Below are positions 19,843 through 31,273 of a DNA stretch of 64,000 nucleotides, piece by piece. The notes below the pieces were generated by a model, which ran no database searches, had not been told where the DNA came from, and worked only from the letters and a program-made list of their open reading frames with translations. This DNA is from Secundilactobacillus collinoides DSM 20515 = JCM 1123 (lineage in GTDB: Bacteria; Bacillota; Bacilli; Lactobacillales; Lactobacillaceae), in contig NZ_AYYR01000053.1 of the NCBI RefSeq assembly GCF_001435975.1, positions 15,425 to 79,424 of the forward strand. The letters run 5' to 3'. Made by a program: the position numbers and the translations under genes. Every line of letters starts with the position of its first letter. Within the stretch, counting starts at the first letter, position 1.

Positions 19843-22698
19843 CTACACATGGGAAACAGTTTTTCCAGCAGCCCGCGCCTTATCCCGTTCCAAAATGGGG
19901 CCAAGGTATTTCCCGGTATAACTGCCCTTTGCCGCGGCTATCTCCTCAGGCGTTCCAGTCGCGACCACTTGGCCGCCGCCATCACCGCCTTCAGGTCCAA
20001 GGTCGATCAGATGATCAGCCGTTTTGATAACGTCCAGGTTGTGTTCAATAATTAAGACCGTGTTACCGTTGTCCACTAGCCGATGCAAAACATCCAGCAG
20101 TCGCTTAATATCATCGACATGCAACCCAGTCGTTGGTTCATCCAAAATATAGAAGTTCTGGCCGTTAGCCTTCTTCTGTAATTCAGAAGCCAACTTCATC
20201 CGTTGAGCTTCCCCACCAGACAAGGTTGTGGCTGATTGTCCCAATGAGACATAACCCAAACCAACATCATGAATGGTCTGCAGCTTGCGGGTGATCTTTG
20301 GAATGGCACTGAAAAAGTCCAATGCTTGATCAACAGTCATATCAAGGACTTCAGCAATATTCTTCCCCTTATATTCCACTTCAAGGGTCTCAGAATTGTA
20401 GCGTTTACCATGACAAACCTCACAAGGCACATAAACATCAGGCAGGAAGTTCATCTCAATTTTTAGAATCCCGTCACCATGGCAGGCCTCACAACGACCA
20501 CCCTTGATGTTGAAACTGAAACGGCCCTGTTGATAACCACGCAGTTTAGCCTCGCTCGTTTGCGCAAATAAGCCGCGAATGTCATTAAACACGCCGGTAT
20601 AGGTTGCAGGGTTGCTACGTGGTGTCCGGCCAATTGGACTTTGATCAATATTGATGACCTTTTCAATGTTTTTAATACCGGAAACTGACTTGTATTTTCC
20701 GGGCTTTTCAGAATTATGATTAATTTTTTGGGCTAGAACCCGCTTCAAAATCGTGTTAACAAGCGTTGACTTGCCAGAACCAGAAACGCCGGTAACCACC
20801 ACAAATTCGCCCAGAGGAAAATCAACGTCAATGTTCTTGAGGTTGTTTTCGGCAGCACCTTTAATCGTGATCTTCTTGCCGTTACCCTTGCTTCGCGTCG
20901 TCGGAACCGGAATAAACTTTTTGCCAGACAGGTATTGGCCGGTAAGTGATTTCTTGGTTCGGATCACCTGCTTAGGCGTTCCTGCCGCCATCACTTCACC
21001 ACCATGTTCACCGGCACCGGGTCCAATATCAATCAAATAGTCGGCAGCTTTCATTGTATCTTCATCGTGTTCAACCACAATCAGCGTGTTCCCGAGATCA
21101 CGCATTTTTTTCAATGAAGCAATCAACCGATCGTTATCGCGCTGATGCAACCCGATGGATGGTTCGTCTAAAATGTAGAGCACACCAGACAGATTTGACC
21201 CGATTTGCGTGGCCAACCTGATCCGTTGTGCTTCACCACCAGAAAGTGTCCTGGCGGCCCGACTCAAGGTCAAATAATCCAGACCAACATTCTCAAGGAA
21301 GGTCAACCGGTCACGAATCTCCTTCAGAATCGGTTTCGCAATCGTTTGATCCTGGTCACTGAATTTCAGCTGGTCAAAGAATGGCAGTTCATCACCAATC
21401 GCAAAGTTCGACACTTCGCCAATGTGTTTGCCGCCGATTTTAACTGCCAACGCCTTGCGGTTCAACCGGTAGCCGTGGCACGTTTGGCAGGTCAATTCAC
21501 GGAAGTATTGCTGCATCTGACCCTGTGTAAAGTCAGAACCATTGTGGTAACGCCGGTCAACATTGTTAATAACGCCTTCAAATGCCGTATCCGTTTCCCG
21601 AACACCGCCAAAATCACTGTTCAGTTCAAAGTGCATCACTTTTGATGAGCCGTACAGCACAAAGTGTTGATCATCCTTTGATAGGTCTTTCCAAGGTGTG
21701 TCCATGTCGATATCGGCCTGGGCGCAAGCTTGAGCCAGCATGTCCGGATAGTATTTCGAGCTGGTTGGGTTCCAGGGCGCAATTGCACCTTCACTCAGTG
21801 TCTTCGTGTCGTCTGGCACAATCAAATCAGGATCTATTTCAAGCTTCATACCCAAACCATCACAGTCAGGACAGGCGCCAAACGGTGCGTTGAATGAGAA
21901 TAAGCGCGGTTCCAATTCGCCAACGGTAAAACCGCAAACTGGGCAAGCATAGTGTTCTGAAAACAGGATTGGTTCGCCGTCAATCAAATCAGCAACGGCA
22001 TATCCGCCGCTCAACCGCAAGGCCGCTTCAAAAGAATCAAACAGACGTGACCGAATGCCATCTTTAACAACGATCCGGTCCACAACGATATCGATAGAGT
22101 GCATCTGATTCTTGTTTAAATCTATTTCTTCGTCAACATCATGAACTTCACCATCGATGCGAACCCGAACAAAACCTTCGCGCTTAATTTTATCGAAGAC
22201 TTTCTTGTGCTGACCCTTTTTCTCACGCACAATTGGCGACAAGATCTGCAGCTTCGTGCGTTCCGGTAGTGATAAAACTTTATCAACCATCTGTTCAACA
22301 CTCTGACTGGTGATCTCCGTCCCGTCATTGGGACAGATTGGCGTGCCGACCCGTGCCCACAGCAGCCGCAAGTAATCGTTGATTTCAGTAACGGTTCCCA
22401 CAGTTGACCGCGGGTTCTTGGAGGTCGTTTTTTGATCAATGGAAATCGCTGGTGAGAGCCCTTCGATCGAGTCCACATCCGGTTTATCCATTTGACCCAA
22501 AAATTGCCGTGCATAGGCAGAAAGACTCTGCACGTAACGGCGTTGGCCTTCCGCGTAAAGGGTATCAAAGGCTAGGGAGCTCTTCCCTGACCCTGATAGA
22601 CCGGTCACAACGACCAGTTTGTTTTTTGGAATCTTAACATCAATATTTTTTAAGTTGTGCGCTCGGGCACCATGGATATCAATATAATCGTTTGCCAA
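19843..22698 (-). CDS. uvrA: Excinuclease ABC subunit A
   Basis: UvrA is the damage-sensing ATPase dimer of nucleotide excision repair. The 951-residue protein has two ABC ATPase modules: Walker [11 protein letters not shown] near the N-terminus and [10 protein letters not shown] near residue 640, with signatures [12 protein letters not shown] and [12 protein letters not shown]. It has the zinc-binding Cys sets CPVCGF...CPDC and CEACHGDG...CEVC. The start is TTG at 22698 ([18 protein letters not shown] is the normal UvrA N-terminus), eight bases after GGAGG. It follows uvrB by 44 bp. Confidence 0.98.
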   Translation of the reverse strand: MANDYIDIHGARAHNLKNIDVKIPKNKLVVVTGLSGSGKSSLAFDTLYAEGQRRYVQSLSAYARQFLGQMDKPDVDSIEGLSPAISIDQKTTSKNPRSTVGTVTEINDYLRLLWARVGTPICPNDGTEITSQSVEQMVDKVLSLPERTKLQILSPIVREKKGQHKKVFDKIKREGFVRVRIDGEVHDVDEEIDLNKNQMHSIDIVVDRIVVKDGIRSRLFDSFEAALRLSGGYAVADLIDGEPILFSEHYACPVCGFTVGELEPRLFSFNAPFGACPDCDGLGMKLEIDPDLIVPDDTKTLSEGAIAPWNPTSSKYYPDMLAQACAQADIDMDTPWKDLSKDDQHFVLYGSSKVMHFELNSDFGGVRETDTAFEGVINNVDRRYHNGSDFTQGQMQQYFRELTCQTCHGYRLNRKALAVKIGGKHIGEVSNFAIGDELPFFDQLKFSDQDQTIAKPILKEIRDRLTFLENVGLDYLTLSRAARTLSGGEAQRIRLATQIGSNLSGVLYILDEPSIGLHQRDNDRLIASLKKMRDLGNTLIVVEHDEDTMKAADYLIDIGPGAGEHGGEVMAAGTPKQVIRTKKSLTGQYLSGKKFIPVPTTRSKGNGKKITIKGAAENNLKNIDVDFPLGEFVVVTGVSGSGKSTLVNTILKRVLAQKINHNSEKPGKYKSVSGIKNIEKVINIDQSPIGRTPRSNPATYTGVFNDIRGLFAQTSEAKLRGYQQGRFSFNIKGGRCEACHGDGILKIEMNFLPDVYVPCEVCHGKRYNSETLEVEYKGKNIAEVLDMTVDQALDFFSAIPKITRKLQTIHDVGLGYVSLGQSATTLSGGEAQRMKLASELQKKANGQNFYILDEPTTGLHVDDIKRLLDVLHRLVDNGNTVLIIEHNLDVIKTADHLIDLGPEGGDGGGQVVATGTPEEIAAAKGSYTGKYLGPILERDKARAAGKTVSHV

Positions 22699-22742
22699 GA
22701 ACGAATCCTCCTTCGGTATCAGCAATTGCCGCGGGTCTGCCG

Positions 22743-24749
22743 CTAAGCGTCCATTTCTGCTTTCAGTTCAAGTACGGTATCACGCAGTGTGGCAGCGTGT
22801 TCGAAATCCAGCTTCTTGGCTGCTGCCCGCATTTCGTCTTCCAATCGGGCAACCATGGCCGTTTGATCTTTTTTACTCATGGCCTCAAAGTCGCTTTCGA
22901 CAAAGTCGTCCTTTTCACCGCTGTGCTCATCGGTTTTCGTCACACTGATCAGGTCACGAATTTCCTTCTTGATGGTCGTTGGTGTGATGCCGTGTTCCTT
23001 ATTATATTTATCTTGAATTTCACGACGACGGGCCGTTTCATCCATTGCCTTTTGCATGGAATCCGTTACCGAATCGGCATACATAATAACCGACCCGTGC
23101 ACGTTACGGGCCGCCCGTCCCATAGTTTGAATCAAGGACCGTTCGTTACGCAAGAAGCCTTCCTTATCGGCATCCAAGATGGCAACTAACGAGACTTCCG
23201 GAACGTCGATACCCTCACGTAACAGGTTAATGCCGACCAGCACATCGTACTTGCCTAACCGGAGATCTCGCAAAATCTGCGTTCGTTCCAGCGTCTTGAT
23301 ATCACTATGCAGGTACGCGACTTTGATACCGAGGTCCTTAAGGTAGTCGGTCAGATCTTCCGCCATCTTCTTCGTCAACGTCGTGACAAACGTCCGCTCG
23401 TCGGCATCGATACGCTTATTAATTTCACCAACCAAATCGTCCATTTGTCCCATGATAGGCCGAACCTCAACGGTGGGATCCAGCAGTCCAGTTGGCCGAA
23501 TAATTTGTTCGATGACATCCTTCGTCTGGGCCATTTCATAGTCCCCGGGTGTTGCTGACATGTAAATCACTTGGTTAACGTGCTTCTCGAATTCATTTAG
23601 TTGTAACGGCCGGTTATCCAACGCGCTGGGAAGCCGGAAACCGTAGTCAACCAGCTGTTGTTTCCGTGACCGGTCACCCTTATACATACCGCGCACTTGC
23701 GGCATCGTCACGTGCGATTCGTCCACGATCAGCAAGAAGTCCTTTGGAAAGAAATCTAGAAGCGTATAGGGCGGTTCACCGGGTTTTCGACCATCCATAA
23801 ACCGTGAATAGTTTTCGATACCGTTGGTGTACCCCATCTCCCGCAGCATTTCAATGTCGTAAGTCGTCCGCTGCTTGAGCCGCTGAGCTTCCAGTAATTT
23901 ACCTTCACCCTCCAGTTCGGCAAGACGCGACTTCAGTTCATCCGCAATACCATCAATGGCGTGTGACATAATATCATCATTGGTCATAAAGTGGGTCGCC
24001 GGAAAAATGGCCACGTGGTCACGGTCACCGATAATTTCACCAGTCAACGCGTCTACTTCACGGATCCGGTCAATTTCATCACCAAAGAACTCAACGCGTA
24101 AGGCGCGTTCATCACGAGACGCCGGGAAGATCTCCACAACGTCGCCGTGTACCCGGAACCGGCCCCGTTGAAAGTCGATGTCGTTGCGCTCAAATTGAAT
24201 ATCCACTAGTTTGCGCATAAGATCATTACGTTCCATTTCTTGACCCACGCGTAACGAAACGGTGTGGTTTTTATATTCGCTAGGATCCCCCAAACCAAAG
24301 ATGGAAGAGACGGATGCCACTACGATCACATCGTTTCGTTCCAACAAAGAACTCGTAGCCGAGTGCCGCAATTTATCAATTTCATCGTTCACCGATGAAT
24401 CTTTTTCAATGTAGGTGTCACTTGACGGCACGTACGCTTCTGGTTGGTAGTAATCGTAGTAACTCACGAAATACTCCACCGCGTTATTCGGGAAGAATTC
24501 CTTAAATTCACCATACAGTTGGCCAACCAGCGTTTTGTTGTGTGACAGAATCAGGGTCGGTTTATTGACATTTTTAATCACGTTTGAGATTGTAAAGGTC
24601 TTCCCGGTCCCAGTAGCCCCCAGCAAAATCTGGGCTTTCTTGCCAGCCTCAACACCCTTGGTCAATTTTTCAATGGCTTGCGGCTGATCACCAGTCGGCT
24701 GGTATTTTGACACCAGGTCAAACTTTCGATCTTCTTGACGTTCGATCAT
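22743..24749 (-). CDS. uvrB: Excinuclease ABC subunit B
   Basis: UvrB is the helicase-like partner that verifies DNA lesions and recruits UvrC. The 668-residue product shows Walker [11 protein letters not shown] near residue 45, the beta-hairpin region [18 protein letters not shown] (DEAD-type box), helicase motif [11 protein letters not shown], and the C-terminal UVR motif that contacts UvrC (about 625-660). It is the first gene of the uvrBA pair. Confidence 0.98.
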   Translation of the reverse strand: MIERQEDRKFDLVSKYQPTGDQPQAIEKLTKGVEAGKKAQILLGATGTGKTFTISNVIKNVNKPTLILSHNKTLVGQLYGEFKEFFPNNAVEYFVSYYDYYQPEAYVPSSDTYIEKDSSVNDEIDKLRHSATSSLLERNDVIVVASVSSIFGLGDPSEYKNHTVSLRVGQEMERNDLMRKLVDIQFERNDIDFQRGRFRVHGDVVEIFPASRDERALRVEFFGDEIDRIREVDALTGEIIGDRDHVAIFPATHFMTNDDIMSHAIDGIADELKSRLAELEGEGKLLEAQRLKQRTTYDIEMLREMGYTNGIENYSRFMDGRKPGEPPYTLLDFFPKDFLLIVDESHVTMPQVRGMYKGDRSRKQQLVDYGFRLPSALDNRPLQLNEFEKHVNQVIYMSATPGDYEMAQTKDVIEQIIRPTGLLDPTVEVRPIMGQMDDLVGEINKRIDADERTFVTTLTKKMAEDLTDYLKDLGIKVAYLHSDIKTLERTQILRDLRLGKYDVLVGINLLREGIDVPEVSLVAILDADKEGFLRNERSLIQTMGRAARNVHGSVIMYADSVTDSMQKAMDETARRREIQDKYNKEHGITPTTIKKEIRDLISVTKTDEHSGEKDDFVESDFEAMSKKDQTAMVARLEDEMRAAAKKLDFEHAATLRDTVLELKAEMDA

Positions 24750-24782
24750 ATCCTAAATCCCCCTTTTTTAAACACTCAAAAA

Positions 24783-24806
24783 GTAGGAAAGCAACTGCCT
24801 CCCTAC
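24783..24806 (-). terminator. Terminator of the acetyltransferase gene
   Basis: GTAGG / CCTAC with inner GCA / TGC pairs, followed on the minus strand by five T, lies between the GNAT gene and uvrB. Confidence 0.5.
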
Positions 24807-24858
24807 GCAATGCTTGTCTATTCTAACACACCGAACATAGTTTCGCCACCAAGGACAT

Positions 24859-25389
24859 TTACGATAATTGCCGCTGGTAAACGACCACGTCAACACTGCT
24901 CCCAGCCAACGGCGCTTTAGTTTCTGAAACGGTCTCAAATTTTAATCCTTCATAAAATTTTTGACCAGATTTATCACGTTTTGGCAAAATTAACTGAACG
25001 GTTTGCGCAGCAAGTTGCCGCAAAGTTTCCAAAACCTGATTGAGCAAGTCTGTCTTCTGCGCGTCTGTCAACACTGCTTCATCCGTCAAATACTGCCCGA
25101 CCCACACGATTTTGGGTCCTGGATAATCAATGGTCAAATCCAAGCTCGCAATCAGTGTATCACCGTCAAAAAAACCAAGGTAGTGTTTTTGTTCCTGCTT
25201 TGCTTGGGTCGCCACGTTGTCCAAATCAGCAACGGCCTCTTTTTGAGTCAAATGATGATCCATGAACAAACTAAAGAACGCTTGATTTGCCTTTTGAAGT
25301 GCGTATATTTGGTCATCGTCTTCGTGGGTCAAAACGCGAACTTGATAAGCCACCTGCTGATTTAATGATGTTGCTAACTGAGATGCCAT
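24859..25389 (-). CDS. GNAT family N-acetyltransferase
   Basis: The 176-residue protein shows the GNAT fold pattern: an N-terminal YQVRVLTHEDDDQIYAL block, a central beta strand LIASLDLTIDY and a C-terminal QKFYEGLKFETVSET like the last GNAT motif. The acetyl-CoA loop is poorly conserved (Q/RxxGxG/A is not clear), so the substrate is unknown and the activity uncertain. The start at 25389 follows GAGGT. It is a single-gene unit between trxB and uvrB. Confidence 0.72.
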   Translation of the reverse strand: MASQLATSLNQQVAYQVRVLTHEDDDQIYALQKANQAFFSLFMDHHLTQKEAVADLDNVATQAKQEQKHYLGFFDGDTLIASLDLTIDYPGPKIVWVGQYLTDEAVLTDAQKTDLLNQVLETLRQLAAQTVQLILPKRDKSGQKFYEGLKFETVSETKAPLAGSSVDVVVYQRQLS

Positions 25390-25650
25390 TAGAATACCTC
25401 GTTTCACTTTTCTTTATCTTCATATTATAGTGCCCGAACAGGTGGTGAGCAAACAATCAATGTTCTGCACTGATTAACTGTCACTACTGAACGACCGAAT
25501 AACGCTAGTGTAATGTGGGTGTCAGTCAACGAAACCAGCTCCCGAATGCGCAAAAAACCAAATAAAGGGTCTGTTGTTAGATAGCGGAGCGCCCTCAATA
25601 ACGACACGGCCCAAAGTCACTGAAGAAAATGACCTGTATCAGGACAAAAA

Positions 25651-25678
25651 AAGTCCACACCTCACCCGGTGTGGACTT
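25651..25678 (-). terminator. Terminator after trxB
   Basis: A perfect 11-bp stem AAGTCCACACC / GGTGTGGACTT with a six-base loop and a T-run on the minus strand ends the pspC-to-trxB operon. Confidence 0.9.
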
Positions 25679-25685
25679 ATCTTTT

Positions 25686-26627
25686 TTATGCTTTAACACC
25701 TGTGTCGCTGAGTGATTCAATGTACTTGAACACTTGTTGTCCCGCAACACCGCCATCGCCAACAGCGGTAGTAATTTGACGAAGATCCTTGGCGCGGACA
25801 TCGCCGATGGCGAAGATTCCGGGAACCTTAGTTTCCATCTTGTCGTTGGTTGCGATCCAGCCATCTGCGTCAGTAACACCTAAGCTGGCAATTTCTTCCG
25901 TCTTAGGCAGAATACCAACATAGATGAAGACGCCACTGGCATCGATAACTGTTTCTTCATTTGTTTGGTTGTTGACCACCTTAACACCGGTGACTTTTTG
26001 ATCATCACCTAACACTTCGGTGACGTTGCTGTTCCAAACAAAGTTCATTTTGTCATTAGCAAAGGCCCGATCTTGAATGATCTTTTGAGCCCGTAATTGG
26101 TCGCGCCGATGAATAACGGTCACTTTTGAAGCCAGCTGGGTCAAATAAAGGCCCTCTTCAATGGCGGAATCACCACCGCCGACCACGATGACTTCGCGGT
26201 TCTTAAAGAACGCACCATCGCAGACTGCACAGTAGGACACACCCCGGCCACCGTATTCTTCTTCGCCGGGTACACCGAGTTTCCGGTATTCAGACCCCAT
26301 AGCGAGCACAACTGCCTTAGCCTCATAGGTCTCAGTGTCGGTCGTGACGACCTTAACGGCGCCCTTGTCTTCAATACCCTGAACGTTGCCGTAAGCATAT
26401 TCAGCACCAAATTGCGTGGCACCATCGTACATATCCTTAGCTAAATCTGGGCCAAGAACTGATGAAAACCCAGGGTAGTTTTCGATAGCGGCCGTGTTGT
26501 TCATTTGGCCGCCATAGATCCCACGGTCGAGTAAAAGCACTGACAAGTTAGCCCGGGATGCATAGAGAGCACTCGTCATGCCGCCAGGGCCAGCCCCAAC
26601 AACGATCACATCATACTGTTTTGCCAT
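25686..26627 (-). CDS. trxB: Thioredoxin-disulfide reductase
   Basis: TrxB is an FAD enzyme that reduces thioredoxin with NADPH. The 313-residue chain has the FAD site VGAGPGGMTSALYASRA, the redox pair in CAVCDGAFF (CxxC, about residues 134-137), the NADPH site VVGGGDSAIEEGLYL and the C-terminal FAIGDVRAKDLRQITTAVGDG motif. The ATG at 26627 follows GAAGGA; the frame open to 26651 begins at an unsupported TTG. It is the last gene of the hprK-lgt-gpsA-trxB operon. Confidence 0.97.
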   Translation of the reverse strand: MAKQYDVIVVGAGPGGMTSALYASRANLSVLLLDRGIYGGQMNNTAAIENYPGFSSVLGPDLAKDMYDGATQFGAEYAYGNVQGIEDKGAVKVVTTDTETYEAKAVVLAMGSEYRKLGVPGEEEYGGRGVSYCAVCDGAFFKNREVIVVGGGDSAIEEGLYLTQLASKVTVIHRRDQLRAQKIIQDRAFANDKMNFVWNSNVTEVLGDDQKVTGVKVVNNQTNEETVIDASGVFIYVGILPKTEEIASLGVTDADGWIATNDKMETKVPGIFAIGDVRAKDLRQITTAVGDGGVAGQQVFKYIESLSDTGVKA

Positions 26628-26728
26628 ACGTTTTCCTTCTCTCTTAGCCAACGATACGAGCTGGCAAATAAAATCTTTGACTAACTTACTATAAATCAGT
26701 AAAAATGTCTAGTAGTTTGTTTCTATCA

Positions 26729-27742
26729 CTAAAATTCAGAACGCCCTTCACGTTGCATCAGGTCGGAGATGGCTTGACGAATCTCCTTACCTTCATACAG
26801 GACTTGGTAGATGGCCTCGGTGATCGGCATATCAACGCCGCGTTGTTTAGCTAATTCATACGCCGCCTTTGTCGTGGCAACCCCTTCAATGACCATGCCC
26901 ATGTTTTTGATAACTTCGTCTAGGGACTTGCCCTTACCAAGTTGATCGCCAGCGCGCCAGTTTCGTGAGTTAGAGCTGGTCCCAGTAACGATAATGTCAC
27001 CGACACCGGCGAGGCCCATAAAGGTTTGCGGGTTGGCACCAAAAGAACCGCCTAACCGGGATACTTCAGCTAATCCCCGCGTCATCAACGCAGCCTTAGC
27101 GTTGTCGCCGTAGCCCAGCCCGTGTAAAGCACCGGTACCTAACGCAATGATGTTCTTCAACGCCGCCGCAATTTCCACGCCAATCACATCACTGTTCGTG
27201 TAGACCCGGAAATAGTGATTCATGAATAGGTTCTGTACGTGTTTAGCAGCGTCTAAGTCGGTGCTGGCAGCTGTAATCAACGTGATATCCCGTTTTGCAA
27301 CGTCCTCCGCATGACTCGGTCCAGAAAGCACCGTGATCGAACTGCGGTTTTCGGCCGGGATTTCTTCTGCTAAAATTTCGGAAACCCGTTTGTAGGTGTC
27401 CTGTTCGATTCCCTTGCTGGCATGAATCAATGCTGGCTTAGCATGTGTTTCTGCTAAAACGGCCTTCACTTGGCCTGCAACAGAACGAACCGCCTTAGTT
27501 GGGACGACAAACAGGATCGTGGTTGCATCAGTCAATGCTTCTTTAAGATCCGCGTAAGCAATCAAAGTTTCGGAATAGGTAAAGTCTTTAATGTAGTGGG
27601 TGTTGGTGTGCTTGGTGTTGAGTTCTTCAACCTGCTTTGGGTTGTACGACCACAGAGAAACCTGGTTGCCGTTTTCATCGAGTAAGTTTGCTAAAATACT
27701 GCCCCAAGACCCCGCACCTAAAACTGCAATTTTTTCAGACAT
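26729..27742 (-). CDS. gpsA: Glycerol-3-phosphate dehydrogenase [NAD(P)+]
   Basis: GpsA reduces dihydroxyacetone phosphate to sn-glycerol 3-phosphate for phospholipid and teichoic acid synthesis. The 337-residue protein has the N-terminal nucleotide site [15 protein letters not shown], the [10 protein letters not shown] block, the catalytic Lys region [22 protein letters not shown] (split here as the recognised region), and [15 protein letters not shown]. It lies 12 bp after lgt. Confidence 0.98.
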   Translation of the reverse strand: MSEKIAVLGAGSWGSILANLLDENGNQVSLWSYNPKQVEELNTKHTNTHYIKDFTYSETLIAYADLKEALTDATTILFVVPTKAVRSVAGQVKAVLAETHAKPALIHASKGIEQDTYKRVSEILAEEIPAENRSSITVLSGPSHAEDVAKRDITLITAASTDLDAAKHVQNLFMNHYFRVYTNSDVIGVEIAAALKNIIALGTGALHGLGYGDNAKAALMTRGLAEVSRLGGSFGANPQTFMGLAGVGDIIVTGTSSNSRNWRAGDQLGKGKSLDEVIKNMGMVIEGVATTKAAYELAKQRGVDMPITEAIYQVLYEGKEIRQAISDLMQREGRSEF

Positions 27743-27754
27743 AGTGATTACTCC

Positions 27755-28600
27755 TTATTTTTTTGCCACTTGGGCTTTTTTGCGAAATGGATTACCGTCA
27801 AGATACATGGGCACTTGATTGCCCAACCGTCGCCGGTAAATGATAATAACGATGGCACCAATAAACAAAATGACTGATAACAACTGCGACACTCGAATGT
27901 TGCCAAACAGCATGAGACTATCTGTCCGCATGCCTTCAGTGAAGAACCGGCCAAACGAGTACCACATCACGTAGCCCAAGAAGACTTCACCCTGCTTGAA
28001 CCACCCTTTTTGATGCCGCAGAGACATCAGGAAGATGAATCCTAAAATGTCCCATACTGATTCATATAAATATGTGGGCTGGCGGTATGCGCCGCTGATG
28101 AACATTTGGGAGATCAACCAATGAGGTAAATGCAACCCTTGCAAGAAACTCAAACTGGTCACTTGACCAAAGGCTTCCTGATTCATAAAGTTGCCCCAGC
28201 GGCCGATTCCTTGCGCCATAATGACGGTCGGTGCAGCCACATCCAACATCAGCCAAACCGGGATAAACCGCGATCGACAGAAGAAGTAGACCACCAGACC
28301 TGCCCCGATCAACGACCCGTAAACGGCTATTCCGCCGTCCCAGACCGCAATTATTTCGTTCAAATGCTGTGAGTAATAGGACCACTCAAAGCCGACGTAG
28401 TAAAGCCGCGCCGCGATGATCGAAGCGGGCAGTGCCCACAGGATCATGTCATAAATATCGTCGGGATCGATGCCCCGACGTCTTCCTTCACGCACAGCCA
28501 GGGTGACTGCGATCACAACCGCACTCGCGATGAAAATGCCGTACCAATGCACCTGAATGGGGCCTAAATGAAAGGCGATTGGATTAAGTGCAGCTAACAT
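27755..28600 (-). CDS. lgt: Prolipoprotein diacylglyceryl transferase
   Basis: Lgt is a membrane enzyme that attaches diacylglycerol to the lipobox Cys of prelipoproteins. The product of 281 residues has seven or so hydrophobic segments and the signature [13 protein letters not shown], plus the conserved HWYG near the N-terminus and [14 protein letters not shown]. The ATG at 28600 gives the normal length, but its ribosome site is too close; a TTG at 28609 or GTG at 28624 (overlapping hprK) is an alternative. It is coupled to hprK. Confidence 0.94.
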   Translation of the reverse strand: MLAALNPIAFHLGPIQVHWYGIFIASAVVIAVTLAVREGRRRGIDPDDIYDMILWALPASIIAARLYYVGFEWSYYSQHLNEIIAVWDGGIAVYGSLIGAGLVVYFFCRSRFIPVWLMLDVAAPTVIMAQGIGRWGNFMNQEAFGQVTSLSFLQGLHLPHWLISQMFISGAYRQPTYLYESVWDILGFIFLMSLRHQKGWFKQGEVFLGYVMWYSFGRFFTEGMRTDSLMLFGNIRVSQLLSVILFIGAIVIIIYRRRLGNQVPMYLDGNPFRKKAQVAKK

Positions 28601-28620
28601 TCCCCTCAAGGTTCCACCCC

Positions 28621-29562
28621 TCACTTGTTATTTTTTGAATTTTGTTTGATTAACCGGTTCAGATTATCATCAAACACCTTCGTCGCATCGTAACCCATGG
28701 AACGGGCTCTAAAGTTCATGGATGCAGCTTCAATGATGATGGCAAGGTTCCGCCCAGTTTTAACGGGAACGGAAATTTTTGGCACGATGACGTCAAAAAT
28801 CTTCTGAGTCTCATCACCGTTGCCCAACCGATCGAACCGCTTTTCGGGAGACCAGGACTCCAGGTGCACAATGAGGTCAATATCGGTCTCACTGCGGACC
28901 GCGCCGGCACCAAATAGATTCATCACATCAATAATTCCGATGCCGCGAATTTCCAACAGGTGCGCTAAAATTGCGGGTGCTTGACCCACTAACGTCTGTT
29001 CATCTTGCTGGTAAACTTCGACCCGGTCATCGGCAATCAACCGGTGGCCCCGTTTAACGAGTTCCAACGCAGTTTCACTTTTGCCGACACCTGAGTCGCC
29101 GGTAATTAAAACGCCGACCCCGTAAATATCCACCAGAACCCCATGCAGGGACTGGCGTTCGGCCAATTGGCCTTCAAGGTAGTTGGTCATGTTGCTCAGA
29201 ACACGAGAAGTCGTCATTTTCGTCCCCAGCACCGGAATCTTAGCTTCCTGGGCTGCTTGCAGCAACTCTTCCGGCGGTTCAAGCTGCGTCGAAATCACAA
29301 ACGCCGGTGTCTCTGGTTGACACATCTGACGCATGACCTGTAATAATGTTTCACTTGTCATGCCCTTCGCAAAGGACGTTTCCGTAATCCCGAGTAACTG
29401 GACCCGTTTGGCTGGATAATAGTTAAAATACCCCGTTAGTTCCAGGCCGGGCCGTGAAATGTCGCTGGTAGTTATCTTGCGGTCGGCCAGCAAATTCTCG
29501 CCGTACAGCACGTCCAGCCGAATGTTGTCGACCAGATCAGCAACCGTCACGCTATCTGCCAT
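28621..29562 (-). CDS. hprK: HPr kinase/phosphorylase
   Basis: HprK phosphorylates HPr on Ser46 and so sets carbon catabolite control through CcpA. The 313-residue protein has the Walker [15 protein letters not shown] near residue 155, the HPrK signature around [20 protein letters not shown] and [16 protein letters not shown], and the N-terminal domain. It sits between a phage-holin-like gene and lgt, the usual lactobacillar order. Confidence 0.98.
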   Translation of the reverse strand: MADSVTVADLVDNIRLDVLYGENLLADRKITTSDISRPGLELTGYFNYYPAKRVQLLGITETSFAKGMTSETLLQVMRQMCQPETPAFVISTQLEPPEELLQAAQEAKIPVLGTKMTTSRVLSNMTNYLEGQLAERQSLHGVLVDIYGVGVLITGDSGVGKSETALELVKRGHRLIADDRVEVYQQDEQTLVGQAPAILAHLLEIRGIGIIDVMNLFGAGAVRSETDIDLIVHLESWSPEKRFDRLGNGDETQKIFDVIVPKISVPVKTGRNLAIIIEAASMNFRARSMGYDATKVFDDNLNRLIKQNSKNNK

Positions 29563-29632
29563 TTGAATCCCTCCTTGTCACACTATTGAGTCTAGTTTAT
29601 CACTTATAACCCCTTTTATGATAGCTCTTACA

Positions 29633-29989
29633 TTAATCACTTGACCGGCCGCCAAAGTAACTGGAGATAATGGCGTTACAGAGCGACATGATGACCGCGA
29701 TCAGCATTGACATGCCAAACGAGGAAAAGTGAAAATTACTGCCGACAAAAAAAGCGGTCAGCTGTAAGAGAAAGCCATTAATCACAATACTGAACAGCCC
29801 AAGGGTCACAATATTGATTGGCAGTGACAACAGGATCAAAAATGGTTTGACCGCTGCGTTCAGTATCGCCAAAACGACGCTTGCCAGCAACGCCACCCAG
29901 ATACTGGCAACGTAAAAACTACTGTGAAAGAAGCCGGCTAAGGCGACAAATAAAACAGCGTTCACGAGTATACGTACCCAAAATTTCAT
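29633..29989 (-). CDS. Phage-holin-type 4-TM protein (YvlD-like)
   Basis: The 118-residue protein has about four membrane segments (VNAVLFVALAGFF, VALLASVVLAILNAAV, LPINIVTLGLFSIVING, MLIAVIMSLCNAIISSYF) and the motif NAAVKPFLILLSLPINIVTLG typical of PF04020 (described in part). Such proteins are often encoded beside PspC genes and are linked to envelope stress rather than to phage. It lies ten bases after pspC in the same operon. The function is unknown. Confidence 0.85.
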   Translation of the reverse strand: MKFWVRILVNAVLFVALAGFFHSSFYVASIWVALLASVVLAILNAAVKPFLILLSLPINIVTLGLFSIVINGFLLQLTAFFVGSNFHFSSFGMSMLIAVIMSLCNAIISSYFGGRSSD

Positions 29990-29999
29990 CTACCACCAC

Positions 30000-30311
30000 T
30001 CATCTTTCATCAGAATCTTCTTCAGATACATCGTGAAGTGTCTTGCGCGGTTGTTTACCAGAACCGCCGCCAAAACCGCTGAACGGGTTATGGGGCTGGT
30101 TCGAACCATGATGATCCGTGTCGCGGGGAATCAGGGTCATCAACAGCAGGTACACCAGTAACCCAAACAAAATATGTCCAGGGTAAATCGTTAGAATGAC
30201 AAAAACCACCCGTAAAATGGTTGCACTAAAACCGAAGTACTCAGCGATCCCGCCAAGCACCCCGCTGATAATTTTATTGGACGACCGTGTTAAACGTCGA
30301 CGTTGACTCAT
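30000..30311 (-). CDS. PspC domain protein
   Basis: The 103-residue protein begins with the PspC block KIISGVLGGIAEYFG and one long hydrophobic stretch (TILRVVFVILTIY ... LVYLLLMTLI) and ends in a polar tail with Gly-rich FSGFGGGSG. PspC proteins are membrane sensors or partners in envelope-stress responses. It follows GAGGTGG and opens the operon pspC-holin-like-hprK-lgt-gpsA-trxB. Confidence 0.88.
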   Translation of the reverse strand: MSQRRRLTRSSNKIISGVLGGIAEYFGFSATILRVVFVILTIYPGHILFGLLVYLLLMTLIPRDTDHHGSNQPHNPFSGFGGGSGKQPRKTLHDVSEEDSDER

Positions 30312-30584
30312 TTGTCCACCTCATTTCTAAAATGGGTCATACAGAAACTTTCTGTTACCAGAATAGAGAAAAAAAGGGCTGAAATCAAGCTTCCAACCCC
30401 GATGAATGATTTAATTTTTGGTAATAATTTGCTGCCATGACTGTTTACTGACAAAACTGTTAATCAGTCTAGGCAAACTTGGTTCATTGTTGTTAACAAT
30501 GTTCAGGCGTCCACGTTGTTGTGGATGGCAATTCGACTCGCCAAATAATCGGTTCAGGGTCTTGTCAAAAGTCTTGTCACCGGT

Positions 30585-31256
30585 TTAATCGTTATTTTGC
30601 ATCAACTTCAATTCAACAATCTGACCCGTCTTAAGGTAGACGATCCATTCGCCAACGTTGATCATGTAGTCGGCAATCCGTAACAAATCCGCTGCCACAG
30701 CGCTATACTTCATTGCTGCAAGAATCACATTGCTATCGGCCTGTGCCTGATTATAGACCTCGCGCAATAGCCGCTCGTTAATGGCTGCAAGCTGGTTGTT
30801 GATTGCCACTAGATCACGGGCAGCTTGTTCATCCTTATTGACATAGGCTTGAATGGCCTGTTTCACAATTTCCGTGGTCTGCTCGCCCATGGTTGCCAGT
30901 TGGCTCTCCACTTCTGGGGACCGGTGCTGGCCCTTCACTTCAATGGTTGCGTGGGCAATATTACGGGCGTGGTCGCCAGCGCGTTCCAGATCTGACACAG
31001 CCTTTAATATTGTGACTACTTCCCGCAGATCAGTCGTCACTGGCTGGTACAGCGCAATCATTTCAAAGGATTTTGATTCCAAGTCAATCTCTCGGTCGTT
31101 AATCTGGTGATCCTCAGCAATAATTTGCTGGGCCGCTTCCCGGTCGTGGTTGATAAAGGCCGCCACGGCTTTTTGAACCGTGTGGCTAACCAGGACCCCC
31201 ATTTCGGTAAAGCCATTATCCAGCTCATCTAATTCATCATCAAAAAGTCGTCGCAT
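30585..31256 (-). CDS. phoU: Phosphate transport system regulator PhoU
   Basis: PhoU links the Pst transporter to the PhoR sensor and dampens phosphate starvation signalling. The 223-residue helical protein has two tandem PhoU repeats with the metal-binding motifs DLERAGDHARNIA (near residue 80) and ADLLRIADYMINVGEW (near 190). It is the last gene of pstS-C-A-B-B-phoU, 17 bp after pstB. Confidence 0.97.
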   Translation of the reverse strand: MRRLFDDELDELDNGFTEMGVLVSHTVQKAVAAFINHDREAAQQIIAEDHQINDREIDLESKSFEMIALYQPVTTDLREVVTILKAVSDLERAGDHARNIAHATIEVKGQHRSPEVESQLATMGEQTTEIVKQAIQAYVNKDEQAARDLVAINNQLAAINERLLREVYNQAQADSNVILAAMKYSAVAADLLRIADYMINVGEWIVYLKTGQIVELKLMQNND

Positions 31257-31273
31257 ATCGTATGCCTCCTCCG

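Noticed and set aside
30486-30502. CATTGTT/AACAATG palindrome between phoU and pspC
   Set aside because: Short, AT-rich and with no promoter nearby; it could be chance.
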